DNA of 6,317 nucleotides from Flavobacteriaceae bacterium (GTDB lineage: Bacteria > Bacteroidota > Bacteroidia > Flavobacteriales > Flavobacteriaceae). The notes beneath the pieces were generated by a model that was not told the DNA's origin, searched no databases, and saw nothing but the letters and a program-made list of their open reading frames with translations. The DNA lies in assembly GCA_002705385.1 (NCBI GenBank), contig PAFO01000048.1, positions 28,654 through 34,970 of the forward strand. Reading direction: 5' to 3'. The position numbers and the translations under genes were made by a program. Below are positions 1-6,317 of the stretch, piece after piece; positions within the stretch are counted from its first letter, which is position 1, and each line of letters starts with the position of its first letter.

Positions 1-839
1 GTTGCAAAAACGACTCCAGAGGAATGAACTTTAAGCCCATCGAATAGGCCGTTACGCTTTTTCATCATCTCATTCCCATCAAAAAAAATACGCTTATTTT
101 TTAAAACACCCCCCAATAGATCATAGGCAACTATAATACTATTTCTTGAGTCAGAATTACCTACATATACAATTTCTTCGTCCTCAGAAAGTGCAATTCC
201 ATTTGGACGACGAAGCGACTTGTCAAGCAATTCAATTCCATTATCCGAAGACCATTTATAAATACCGTTAAAATCTAGTTCTTTAATGCTGTCTTGATCT
301 TGATCTTTAAGGCCATAAGGTGGATCCGTAAAGAAAAGCACCCCATCTTTATTATAGTCAAGATCATTCGGACTGTTTAGCCATTTTCCTTGGTAGTGGT
401 CGACTAAAACTTCATAATCTGGAGAATCAAATGACCAGCTCTTTAATTTAGAAACAGCACGATTACCGTGTTGACATAAGATCAGATTACCGGCCGAATC
501 AAGCGTTAAACCATTAGCCCCCTCATTAGTGCTATGAGGAGCGTGGTTGGTCATCCCACTAGGATTTAAAAAAAGCTTAAGCCCATATTTTTCTGACCAT
601 AAATAAGCCCTGTTATTCGGAACATCTGTAAAAAGTACCCCATTCAATTCAGGGACCCAAACAGGCCCCTCTGCCCATTGAAACCCTGTTGCTAGAACCT
701 CAATACCCGCATCAACATCAACCAAAGCACTCATTTTAGGGCTCAATAACTCAATAGATCCAATAGTTTGTTGCCCTGCAAGATTTATTAGGTACAAGAA
801 AAACATCAGAGGGCAAAGGCGCATCATAGATATTAACAT
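1..839 (-). CDS. SMP-30/gluconolactonase-family exported beta-propeller (3' end cut off by window)
   Basis: Partial gene: 279 complete codons are visible and the C-terminus lies beyond position 1. I translated it by hand. The N-terminus has one Arg (residue 7) followed by a hydrophobic stretch (about residues 8-22, ending LINLAG before QQ), which looks like a Sec signal peptide, so the mature protein is probably periplasmic or secreted. The rest matches the SMP-30/gluconolactonase/LRE family, six-bladed propellers that hydrolyse sugar lactones with a divalent metal. The expected metal and active-site positions are visible: Glu57 in WAEGPVW, Asn158-Asp159 in NSPNDL, Asn213 in RRPNGIALS and Asp267 in FDGLKV. 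TDPPYGL (171-177) is also typical. The family is usually 300-340 residues with a leader, so perhaps 30-60 residues are missing. The start is uncertain: ATGs at 839, 827 and 824 are in frame, none has a Shine-Dalgarno, and 839 gives a normal 22-residue leader directly after a stop codon. The gene lies 39 bases downstream of the transporter gene and may be co-transcribed with it. Family is confident; substrate is unknown. Confidence 0.88.
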   Translation of the reverse strand, partial: MLISMMRLCPLMFFLYLINLAGQQTIGSIELLSPKMSALVDVDAGIEVLATGFQWAEGPVWVPELNGVLFTDVPNNRAYLWSEKYGLKLFLNPSGMTNHAPHSTNEGANGLTLDSAGNLILCQHGNRAVSKLKSWSFDSPDYEVLVDHYQGKWLNSPNDLDYNKDGVLFFTDPPYGLKDQDQDSIKELDFNGIYKWSSDNGIELLDKSLRRPNGIALSEDEEIVYVGNSDSRNSIIVAYDLLGGVLKNKRIFFDGNEMMKKRNGLFDGLKVHSSGVVFA

Positions 840-878
840 TTATGTGTAAGGTACAAAATAAGCATAATTTACCGATTG

Positions 879-3089
879 TTATTTAGCGCTCTGCGCGTTT
901 AATAACAGATAAAGATCCTTCGCAAAAGAAAGCATCATTTTTATTTCCTGAAGACTTGACAAACGGTCTTTTCCTTTTATAAGGAGCGTATTCCCATTTG
1001 ATTCAATATGAAAAAATGGATGGCTTTCAAAAAAGAAAATTAGCTCAGAGGAGAAGAGCTTTCTTATTGCCTTGGTGTCATTTCCACTTAAGTGAAAAAG
1101 GCTTGAAAAGTCAGGGTATTTAGAAAAATTAATATCATCAAACCCAGCCCAACTGTATAGTGTTGTTTTTAGATCCTCTTTGTCAAGAACAAATATAGGG
1201 AGCTTGAATGGTGTTTTAAACAGCAAAAAAGTTGCTTTTAAATCTTCTTTTGTAATGAAGGCACCTTCAGAAAAAGAAACGTCAAAAATTGTAAAAGACT
1301 CATCTGAATTCCAAAGTGAGTTTATTCTATAGTTGATCACTTTAGATTCAAAAAACAAGAAAGAATCAAGTCCCTTTGGATCATTGTTGAGTTTGGGACT
1401 ATATTTCCATTGACGTTGCTCTGCAAATCCACTTAAGCTTTTCTGACGCCCCGAAAGAGGGCTTTCAAGGCCCAACAATGTGTTAATAGGCAGTGATTTT
1501 CTAACAGCGAAAGGGTGTTGGGTTTCAGCGGCATGGATATCTAGACCAATGGTTTCAAAATTTCCTCCTTTTCTAGAAAATGATTGCTGATAGTCATGTA
1601 TCCCCTCCATCACCGTATGATCTACAAAGTCGCAAAGAGAAAAGTCAACGACCGCATGTTCGGTTTCTGGTATTTGATCAAGCTTTGCTTTTAGGCGAAA
1701 AAAATTCAAAAAACTACAGAAATTCTTGACACTTACATAATAATTTCCACTTTGTTCTTCCAAGTACATCAATACATTCGGCTTAAAAATATTTATTGAA
1801 AACAGGAAGAAGTTTTTGCTTAGAAAAAGATGTGTAATGAAGGTAAATATAATTCCAACGACGATCCCAAGAATCAAACTAGTAAACAAAGTTGTTGCTA
1901 ACGTCACAACAAAAATTAGAGCCTGTTCAGGACCAATCTTATAAATCCTAATTAAGTTTTCTGGAGATGCTAAACGATAACCAGTATAGACCAAAATAGC
2001 TGCTAATACTGTAAGCGGGATTCTCTGAATTTGCTCTCCTAAAAAAACAACAAAAAGCACCAAAAATGCAGCGTGGAAAAAGTTAGCTGAACGGTTGGTT
2101 CCACCATTGTTGACATTTACTGAGCTACGAGCTATTACTGTTACGACATTTAGTCCGCCTAAAAAGCCACTAACAATACTCGCCAATCCTAATGCGCGCA
2201 GATCTTTATTCACATTAGAACGCCTTTTTTTTGGGTCAAGCTTATCAACAGCCTTGATACTCAATAAGGACTCTATATTAGCAACTAGAGTTATGGACAC
2301 CACCACCCCGAGAAAGTTAATGTCAAACCATTTGCTAAAATTGGGACGAGGTAAATTTGTAAATAGCTGGTCCGGAATTTTAATTAAAAGCTCTTGAACA
2401 ATTGGGACTGGCTCATTTAGCACCAAATTATAATAATAGCCTATTCCAATAGAGGCTACAACAACCCACATTGGTGCAGGAATCAAGTGGAAATAGGGGT
2501 TTCGTATTCTGCTATATAGAAAGAGAAAAACAAGGCTTAAAAAGCCAAGAATCCCCGAAAAAGGATGCGTTACTATAAAGTTTATAAATGAATCAGGGAT
2601 CGCCACGAGTTGTTCTATCGTTCCACCACTGACACCCCTTATTCCTAACATGATATGAAACTGTTTTGCTAAAATACCCACTCCTATAGCAGCAAGCATA
2701 CCCTGTAATGCGGTAGCGGGAAAAAACTCACTCATAGCCCCGAGCCGAAGCACACCAAAAATAAAAAGCAAAAAACCAGAGAAAATGATTGCAGCTAAAG
2801 TGAATAAATAGCCTTCAAATAGATTTCCTTCACCCAAAGACGTGATAGCAGCTAATAAAACGATAACCAAACCATTTCCAGGGCCTGCAATTGTGACATG
2901 TGAGCCACCAAAAACCGAAACTACTAGACCCCCTGCAACAGCAGCAATAATACCCGCAAGCGGAGGGGCTTCAGATGCAATGGCGAGACCCAAACCCAAT
3001 GGTAATGCAATTAAAGAAACTACAAATCCTGAAAATATATTTTGAGGAATTGTTTTTAAAGATTCAGAAAAAGATAATTTTTTACTCAT
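879..3089 (-). CDS. SulP/SLC26-family anion transporter with STAS domain and extra C-terminal domain
   Basis: A 736-residue inner-membrane protein. Residues about 15-430 form the SulP transport core. The TM1 segment is GFVVSLIALPLGLGLAIAS, the TM3 anion-site loop is AGPGNGL (68-74), an acidic residue sits in TM8 in NIESLLS (Glu272), and the TM10 half-helix region is ARSSVNVNNGG (320-330). The 14-segment 7+7 inverted-repeat fold is known for the family. Residues about 440-518 form a STAS domain, with a beta-strand/acidic turn at VVDFSLCDFVDHT (480-492). SulP proteins move sulfate, bicarbonate or dicarboxylates, often with Na+ or H+. The sequence does not tell me which, and there is no carbonic anhydrase or sulfur gene nearby. 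Canonical bacterial SulPs have about 500-600 residues. Here about 190 extra residues (545-736, beginning LSGRQKSLSGFAEQ) form a second soluble domain. The ATG at 3089 overlaps the end of the upstream Usp gene by 8 bases and has no Shine-Dalgarno, which suggests translational coupling. Family is confident; substrate is not. Confidence 0.93.
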   Translation of the reverse strand: MSKKLSFSESLKTIPQNIFSGFVVSLIALPLGLGLAIASEAPPLAGIIAAVAGGLVVSVFGGSHVTIAGPGNGLVIVLLAAITSLGEGNLFEGYLFTLAAIIFSGFLLFIFGVLRLGAMSEFFPATALQGMLAAIGVGILAKQFHIMLGIRGVSGGTIEQLVAIPDSFINFIVTHPFSGILGFLSLVFLFLYSRIRNPYFHLIPAPMWVVVASIGIGYYYNLVLNEPVPIVQELLIKIPDQLFTNLPRPNFSKWFDINFLGVVVSITLVANIESLLSIKAVDKLDPKKRRSNVNKDLRALGLASIVSGFLGGLNVVTVIARSSVNVNNGGTNRSANFFHAAFLVLFVVFLGEQIQRIPLTVLAAILVYTGYRLASPENLIRIYKIGPEQALIFVVTLATTLFTSLILGIVVGIIFTFITHLFLSKNFFLFSINIFKPNVLMYLEEQSGNYYVSVKNFCSFLNFFRLKAKLDQIPETEHAVVDFSLCDFVDHTVMEGIHDYQQSFSRKGGNFETIGLDIHAAETQHPFAVRKSLPINTLLGLESPLSGRQKSLSGFAEQRQWKYSPKLNNDPKGLDSFLFFESKVINYRINSLWNSDESFTIFDVSFSEGAFITKEDLKATFLLFKTPFKLPIFVLDKEDLKTTLYSWAGFDDINFSKYPDFSSLFHLSGNDTKAIRKLFSSELIFFFESHPFFHIESNGNTLLIKGKDRLSSLQEIKMMLSFAKDLYLLLNAQSAK

Positions 3090-3945
3090 CTTTTTGGGAT
3101 TGAACTATCAAAACATCAGTAGGCAACTCAGCTAAAATATGTTCTAAATCTTTTGGAAAAAATCTACTAAGAAAAGAGTTTTCTTCTTGTGCATTCATAA
3201 CAAGGAGGTCAGCCCGAACTACACGAGCATAATGCCCAATTGAGTAACCTCTTCGACCAAAAATACTTTGGGTATTCCAATTCAATCCATGGAGTTTTTT
3301 TACAGGAATTTTCTTTATAATGTCAGCTACCCGTATTTTCTCTTCGCGATTAATTTTTTCTTTTTTTAAGGTCGCTTTCCTTAGACTTCTATCGTCATCT
3401 ATGGACACCGCAACGCGTGACTCACTAACTTCTTCTACCAAAGTGATTTTATCAGATTGAAGCGCTTGTCCCATTTCAAAGGCAGCTTCGATCGTATCTT
3501 TTGTTTGGGGACTATCAAAACCATTCACAACAATATGCTTGCAATGATATCGCTCAATCGAAGGGTTTATCATGAGCAAAACAGAACATGATGCCTTTCG
3601 GGTTATCTCTCGAGCAATTGAACCCAGGTAAAACTTTACCATTTTCTCTCGCTTTAATGCCCCAAGTAAAAGAAGATCGATATTCATTTTTTCAGAAATA
3701 GAGATCAGTGAAGACACAGGACGGCCTTGTTTCCATAAAAGCTTAATTTCACCTGGAACAATTGGACACTCTTTCAATATTAAATTAAAGTTCTTTTCTT
3801 TTTCAGGGGTTTTTTTTCCCACATGAACAAAAATTAAAGAAGCATTTAAAAAGGAAGCTAAACGCGTTACCTCAAAAACATTCGCTCTTAGCGAGGGAGA
3901 GAAAGCAAATCCAAACAACAGTTTTTTAAAGGGTCTAAACGACAT
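3082..3945 (-). CDS. Tandem-domain universal stress protein (UspA family)
   Basis: A 287-residue soluble cytoplasmic protein with two Usp (Rossmann-like) domains. Domain 1 covers about residues 5-126, from the opening strand FKKLLFGFAFS through ASLIFVHVG (35-43) and DLLLLGA (90-96) to CSVLLMI (120-126). Its nucleotide loop is partly kept: Gly95, then Gly108-Ser109 (YLGSIARE), but the middle Gly of the G-2x-G-9x-G-S motif is Lys98. Domain 2 covers about 135-282, from KHIVVNGFDS (136-145) to ADLLVMNAQ (245-253) and DVLIVQ (277-282). It has lost the motif, with Asn251 at the first Gly and no GS, so it probably does not bind ATP there. I chose the ATG at 3945 because the reading frame can be extended only to a TTG at 3987, which lies upstream of the -7 promoter box at 3966-3973, and because the Usp fold begins right after this ATG. 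There is no Shine-Dalgarno. The stop overlaps the SulP start (ATGAGTAA), so the protein probably acts with, or regulates, the transporter. That role is inference. Confidence 0.9.
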   Translation of the reverse strand: MSFRPFKKLLFGFAFSPSLRANVFEVTRLASFLNASLIFVHVGKKTPEKEKNFNLILKECPIVPGEIKLLWKQGRPVSSLISISEKMNIDLLLLGALKREKMVKFYLGSIAREITRKASCSVLLMINPSIERYHCKHIVVNGFDSPQTKDTIEAAFEMGQALQSDKITLVEEVSESRVAVSIDDDRSLRKATLKKEKINREEKIRVADIIKKIPVKKLHGLNWNTQSIFGRRGYSIGHYARVVRADLLVMNAQEENSFLSRFFPKDLEHILAELPTDVLIVQSQKDE

Positions 3946-3965
3946 CGAAGCAAAAGGTCTTTTCT

Positions 3966-3995
3966 CAAATATACATTGAAAAAACAAAGAAACAA
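3966..3995 (-). promoter_or_regulatory. Bacteroidota-type promoter for the usp-sulP operon
   Basis: On the minus strand a TTG (3995-3993) is followed by a 19-base spacer and TATATTTG (3973-3966). This is a perfect match to the known Bacteroidota -7 consensus TAnnTTTG with a -33 TTG at normal spacing. Transcription would begin at about 3960, giving a leader of roughly 15 bases before the usp ATG at 3945. No terminator hairpin separates it from lepA, so read-through from lepA is also possible. Confidence 0.7.
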
Positions 3996-3999
3996 GACG

Positions 4000-4011
4000 A
4001 TTTTATAAAAT
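4000..4011. repeat. Perfect 12-bp AT palindrome upstream of the usp promoter
   Basis: The sequence ATTTTATAAAAT is its own reverse complement. It sits directly upstream of the -33 element of the usp-sulP promoter and 17 bases after the lepA stop. It could be a regulator site or an AT-rich upstream element. It has no GC stem, so it is unlikely to be a terminator. In AT-rich intergenic DNA such a palindrome can also arise by chance. Confidence 0.3.
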
Positions 4012-4028
4012 GAAAAAGACAAACAAAC

Positions 4029-5825
4029 CTAGTCATTCAACTTTAGAACAGCCATGAATGCTTGTTGAGGAATTTCAACATTTCCAATTTGACGCATCTT
4101 TTTCTTTCCCTTTTTCTGCTTTTCTAAAAGTTTACGTTTTCTACTAATATCACCACCGTAACATTTTGCAGTAACATCTTTTCTTAATGCCTTAATGGTT
4201 TCTCTAGATATTATTTTTGCTCCGATAGCAGCCTGGATTGGAATGTCAAATTGTTGCCTAGGAATTAGAGAGCGTAATTTCTCACATATTTTTTTACCAA
4301 TAGAGTAAGCATTGTCAGCATGAATTAAAGCGGATAACGCGTCTACTTGATTTCCATTAAGGAGTATATCAACTTTTACCAATTTTGATGTTCGCATTCC
4401 AATTGGAGAATAATCAAAAGAGGCATAGCCCTTTGAAACGGTTTTTAAACGATCGTAAAAATCAAATACAATTTCTGCTAAGGGCAAATTAAAATTTAAT
4501 TCAACGCGCTCTGTAGTCAAATAAGTTTGATTGGTGATTTCTCCTCTTTTTTCAATACAAAGAGACATCACATTCCCCACAAAATCAGATTTTGTTATGA
4601 TCGTTGCCTTTATGTAAGGCTCTTCAACACGATCCATCATTGAAGGGTCTGGTAGGTCTGAAGGATTGTTTACAGCTATAAAAGTATCCGGATTTTTTTT
4701 AGTGTAGGCTCGATAGGAAACGTTTGGAACAGTTGTTATTACTGTCATATTAAATTCTCTTTCTAATCTTTCCTGAATAATTTCAAGGTGTAACATGCCT
4801 AAAAAACCACAACGAAAACCAAATCCTAATGCTGCAGAGCTTTCAGGGAAGAAAACCAAAGAAGCATCATTAAGCTGTAATTTTTCCATAGAGGCTCTCA
4901 AATCTTCATACTCCTCTGTATCAACGGGATATATCCCGGCAAAAACCATTGGCTTAACCTCTTCAAACCCTTCAATTGCATTTTGAGTAGGATTGTAAGG
5001 GTCGGTAATTGTATCTCCTACCTTAACCTCCTTTGCATCTTTAATACCCGTAATTAAATAACCTACATCGCCTGCATTGATTTCGTCTTTGGGCTCTTGC
5101 TTTAACTTTAATGTACCGATTTCATCAGCAAAATAGATTTTTTCGGTAGCTATAAATTTAATTTTTTGTCCTTTTCGAATGTTTCCATTTAGAACACGAA
5201 AATATGTTTCTACACCACGAAAAGGATTGTATACTGAATCGAAAATTAAAGCCTGCAAGGGCTCATCTCGACTTCCTTTTGGTGAAGGAATACGCTCAAT
5301 GATTGCGGTTATTATGTCTTGAATTCCAAGACCAGATTTTGCCGAGGCAGGAATCACATCTTCTGGACTGCAACCTAAAAGATCAACAATATCATCTGTA
5401 ACCTCTTCCTGATTTGCTGACGGAAGGTCAATTTTGTTTAAAACAGGAATAATCTCCAAATCATTTTCTAATGCCAAGTATAGGTTTGAAATGGTTTGAG
5501 CCTGAATACTTTGAGCAGCGTCCACAATCAACAAAGCACCCTCACAAGCAGCTATGGACCTTGAAACTTCGTATGAGAAGTCTACATGACCAGGAGTATC
5601 TATAAGGTTTAAAATATAATCCTCCCCTTCATGTTGATATTCCATTTGAATGGCATGTGATTTAATGGTGATGCCCCGCTCACGCTCCAACTCCATGTTA
5701 TCAAGTAGCTGATCTTGTTTCTCACGTTCAGTAACTGCTCCTGTAAAATCCAATAAACGGTCAGCTAGTGTGCTTTTTCCGTGATCAATGTGGGCAATGA
5801 TGCAAAAATTACGGTACCGTTTCAT
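4029..5825 (-). CDS. lepA: Elongation factor 4 (ribosomal back-translocase/biogenesis GTPase LepA)
   Basis: Complete 598-residue EF4/LepA, the usual length (about 595-605). It is a translational GTPase that binds the ribosome. It is known for back-translocation in vitro and is implicated in initiation and 30S biogenesis in vivo. The GTPase motifs are all intact: G1 AHIDHGKST (11-19), switch I GITI (51-54), G3 DTPGH (76-80) with catalytic His80, G4 NKID (130-133) and G5 SAKSG (161-165). Domain 2 (about 188-280) and EF-G-like domains III and V follow, with [11 protein letters not shown] (336-346) and GYASFDY (466-472). The EF4-specific C-terminal domain is present, with [12 protein letters not shown] (554-565) and the basic, Lys-rich tail before [12 protein letters not shown]. 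Its presence, and the lack of EF-G domain IV, rule out EF-G, BipA or TetM. The ATG at 5825 has AGGAGG six bases upstream and a TATATTTG promoter box at 5849-5856. It is divergent from dusB and in the same orientation as the downstream usp-sulP genes. It looks like a normal housekeeping copy. Confidence 0.98.
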   Translation of the reverse strand: MKRYRNFCIIAHIDHGKSTLADRLLDFTGAVTEREKQDQLLDNMELERERGITIKSHAIQMEYQHEGEDYILNLIDTPGHVDFSYEVSRSIAACEGALLIVDAAQSIQAQTISNLYLALENDLEIIPVLNKIDLPSANQEEVTDDIVDLLGCSPEDVIPASAKSGLGIQDIITAIIERIPSPKGSRDEPLQALIFDSVYNPFRGVETYFRVLNGNIRKGQKIKFIATEKIYFADEIGTLKLKQEPKDEINAGDVGYLITGIKDAKEVKVGDTITDPYNPTQNAIEGFEEVKPMVFAGIYPVDTEEYEDLRASMEKLQLNDASLVFFPESSAALGFGFRCGFLGMLHLEIIQERLEREFNMTVITTVPNVSYRAYTKKNPDTFIAVNNPSDLPDPSMMDRVEEPYIKATIITKSDFVGNVMSLCIEKRGEITNQTYLTTERVELNFNLPLAEIVFDFYDRLKTVSKGYASFDYSPIGMRTSKLVKVDILLNGNQVDALSALIHADNAYSIGKKICEKLRSLIPRQQFDIPIQAAIGAKIISRETIKALRKDVTAKCYGGDISRKRKLLEKQKKGKKKMRQIGNVEIPQQAFMAVLKLND

Positions 5826-5831
5826 ACAACT

Positions 5832-5837
5832 CCTCCT
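5832..5837 (-). promoter_or_regulatory. Strong Shine-Dalgarno for lepA
   Basis: AGGAGG lies six bases before the lepA ATG, inside the longer purine run AAAGGAGGAG. This fixes the start at 5825. It stands out because no other gene start in the window has such a site, and Bacteroidota are known to rely on it rarely. Confidence 0.75.
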
Positions 5838-5848
5838 TTCATAGCGTA

Positions 5849-5856
5849 CAAATATA
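5849..5856 (-). promoter_or_regulatory. -7 promoter box for lepA
   Basis: TATATTTG on the minus strand matches TAnnTTTG exactly. No TTG lies at the expected 19-21 bases upstream, so only the -7 half is supported. The predicted transcript start is around 5843, giving a leader of about 18 bases that holds little besides the Shine-Dalgarno. Confidence 0.55.
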
Positions 5857-5882
5857 AGGCTTATGGGGTAGGCTTTTTTGCT

Positions 5883-5890
5883 TATTTTTG
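5883..5890 (+). promoter_or_regulatory. -7 promoter box for dusB
   Basis: TATTTTTG on the plus strand matches TAnnTTTG and ends 14 bases before the dusB TTG start. It would give a very short leader of about 8-9 bases. There is no clear -33 TTG at the right distance, and the region is T-rich, so a chance match is possible. Confidence 0.4.
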
Positions 5891-5904
5891 TAAAAAATTA
5901 TCTT

Positions 5905-6317
5905 TTGGCTAAAATTGGTCCAATTTCGCTTCCCCCCTTCCCTCTTTTGTTGGCTCCAATGGAAGATGTGAGCGACCCACCTTTTAGAGCACTGTGCAAA
6001 GAAAATGGAGCGGATGTAGTTTATACGGAATTTATATCTAGTGAAGGACTAATTCGTAATGCTTTTAAAAGCACACAAAAACTAGACATCTATCAAAAAG
6101 AACGACCGGTGGGAATTCAAATTTTTGGAGCAAATCTTGATTCGATGTTACGATCTGTAGAGATTGTAGAAGCTTCAAAACCTGACATAATTGACATTAA
6201 CTTTGGATGCCCCGTCAAAAAAGTAGTTTGTAAAGGTGCCGGTGCAGGAATTTTAAAAGACATTCCTAAAATGGTTAAGCTGACAGAGGCCATGGTAAAA
6301 AAGACTAAGCTTCCTGT
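5905..6317 (+). CDS. dusB: tRNA-dihydrouridine synthase, DusB type (5' part only; cut off by window)
   Basis: Partial: 137 complete codons, running off the right edge. Dus enzymes are cytoplasmic flavoproteins that use NADPH to reduce uridines in the tRNA D-loop. The FMN-binding TIM-barrel half is visible: APMEDVSD (17-24) at the end of the first strand, YTEFISSEGL (40-49), QIFGAN (72-77), and DINFGCPVKKV (97-107) with the catalytic Cys102 followed by KGAGAGIL (110-117). The full protein is normally about 330 residues. The APMEDVSD and FGCPVKKV wording is that of the Bacteroidota DusB group as I know it. No ATG is available in frame between the upstream stop (TAG ending at 5871) and the conserved APMED motif. 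The TTG at 5905 gives MAKIGPISLPPFPLLLAPMED, matching the usual short N-terminus. Translation starts lie 79 bases apart from the divergent lepA. Family is confident; the start codon is less so. Confidence 0.93.
   Translation, partial: MAKIGPISLPPFPLLLAPMEDVSDPPFRALCKENGADVVYTEFISSEGLIRNAFKSTQKLDIYQKERPVGIQIFGANLDSMLRSVEIVEASKPDIIDINFGCPVKKVVCKGAGAGILKDIPKMVKLTEAMVKKTKLP

Noticed and set aside
293..306. Short tandem repeat CTTGATC
   Set aside because: Two copies only, inside the SMP-30 coding frame, encoding an Asp-Gln-Asp-Gln-Asp surface stretch; no sign of a functional repeat.
854..861. Possible promoter box (TTATTTTG, minus strand) for the SMP-30 gene
   Set aside because: It differs from TAnnTTTG at the conserved A and has no -33 TTG at proper spacing. 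Too weak to annotate.
2095..2397. Plus-strand open frame of 100 codons inside the transporter gene
   Set aside because: It lies fully antisense to a conserved SulP core (TM8-TM10 region), has no recognisable domain, and is explained as a shadow of the real gene.
2842..3045. Plus-strand open frame of 67 codons inside the transporter's first membrane segments
   Set aside because: Antisense to the conserved TM1-TM3 region. Its Pro/Thr/Ala-rich composition is what the complement of Gly/Ala/Val-rich membrane helices gives.
3946..3987. Longer Usp start at TTG 3987
   Set aside because: The promoter -7 box lies within this stretch and the added residues do not belong to the Usp fold, so the ATG at 3945 is preferred.
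3990..4028. Intrinsic terminator after lepA
   Set aside because: The stretch is T-rich on the minus strand, but I find no GC-containing hairpin, only the AT palindrome at 4000-4011.
4795..4986. Plus-strand open frame of 63 codons inside lepA
   Set aside because: Antisense to a highly conserved part of EF4 (around [11 protein letters not shown]), with no promoter, ribosome site or domain of its own.

Overview
The window looks like a piece of chromosome from a low-GC member of the Bacteroidota, most likely a flavobacterium-like organism. Three things point there. The EF4 (LepA) and DusB sequences read like flavobacterial orthologues as I remember them. Three intergenic positions carry the Bacteroidota-type -7 promoter box TAnnTTTG. 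Most of the genes also lack a Shine-Dalgarno sequence. This assignment comes from pattern recognition, not from a search.

Layout, from left to right. Positions 1-839 (minus strand, cut by the window edge) encode an exported SMP-30/gluconolactonase-type beta-propeller. Positions 879-3089 (minus) encode a SulP/SLC26 anion transporter with a STAS domain and a further C-terminal cytoplasmic domain of about 190 residues. Positions 3082-3945 (minus) encode a protein with two universal-stress-protein (Usp) domains, and its 3' end overlaps the transporter start by 8 bases. A good Bacteroidota promoter (TTG, 19-base spacer, TATATTTG) lies just upstream at 3966-3995. It shows that the Usp gene starts at the ATG at 3945 rather than at an upstream in-frame TTG. 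Positions 4029-5825 (minus) encode EF4/LepA with a strong Shine-Dalgarno. A 79-base divergent intergenic region follows, and positions 5905-6317 (plus, cut by the window edge) hold the start of a DusB-type tRNA-dihydrouridine synthase with a TTG start.

The genes fall into two groups. The usp-sulP pair, perhaps with the SMP-30 gene 39 bases downstream, looks like one operon: an inner-membrane anion transporter, a soluble nucleotide-sensing or regulatory partner, and possibly a periplasmic lactonase. The lepA/dusB pair consists of translation and tRNA-modification housekeeping genes sharing a divergent control region. No gap exceeds 85 bases, so there is no large unexplained stretch. I saw no tRNA, rRNA, CRISPR array, mobile element or clear intrinsic terminator.

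I do not see a complete new defence or metabolic system here. The part most worth attention is the Usp-SulP unit, because of the transporter's uncharacterised C-terminal domain and the tight coupling to a divergent tandem Usp.
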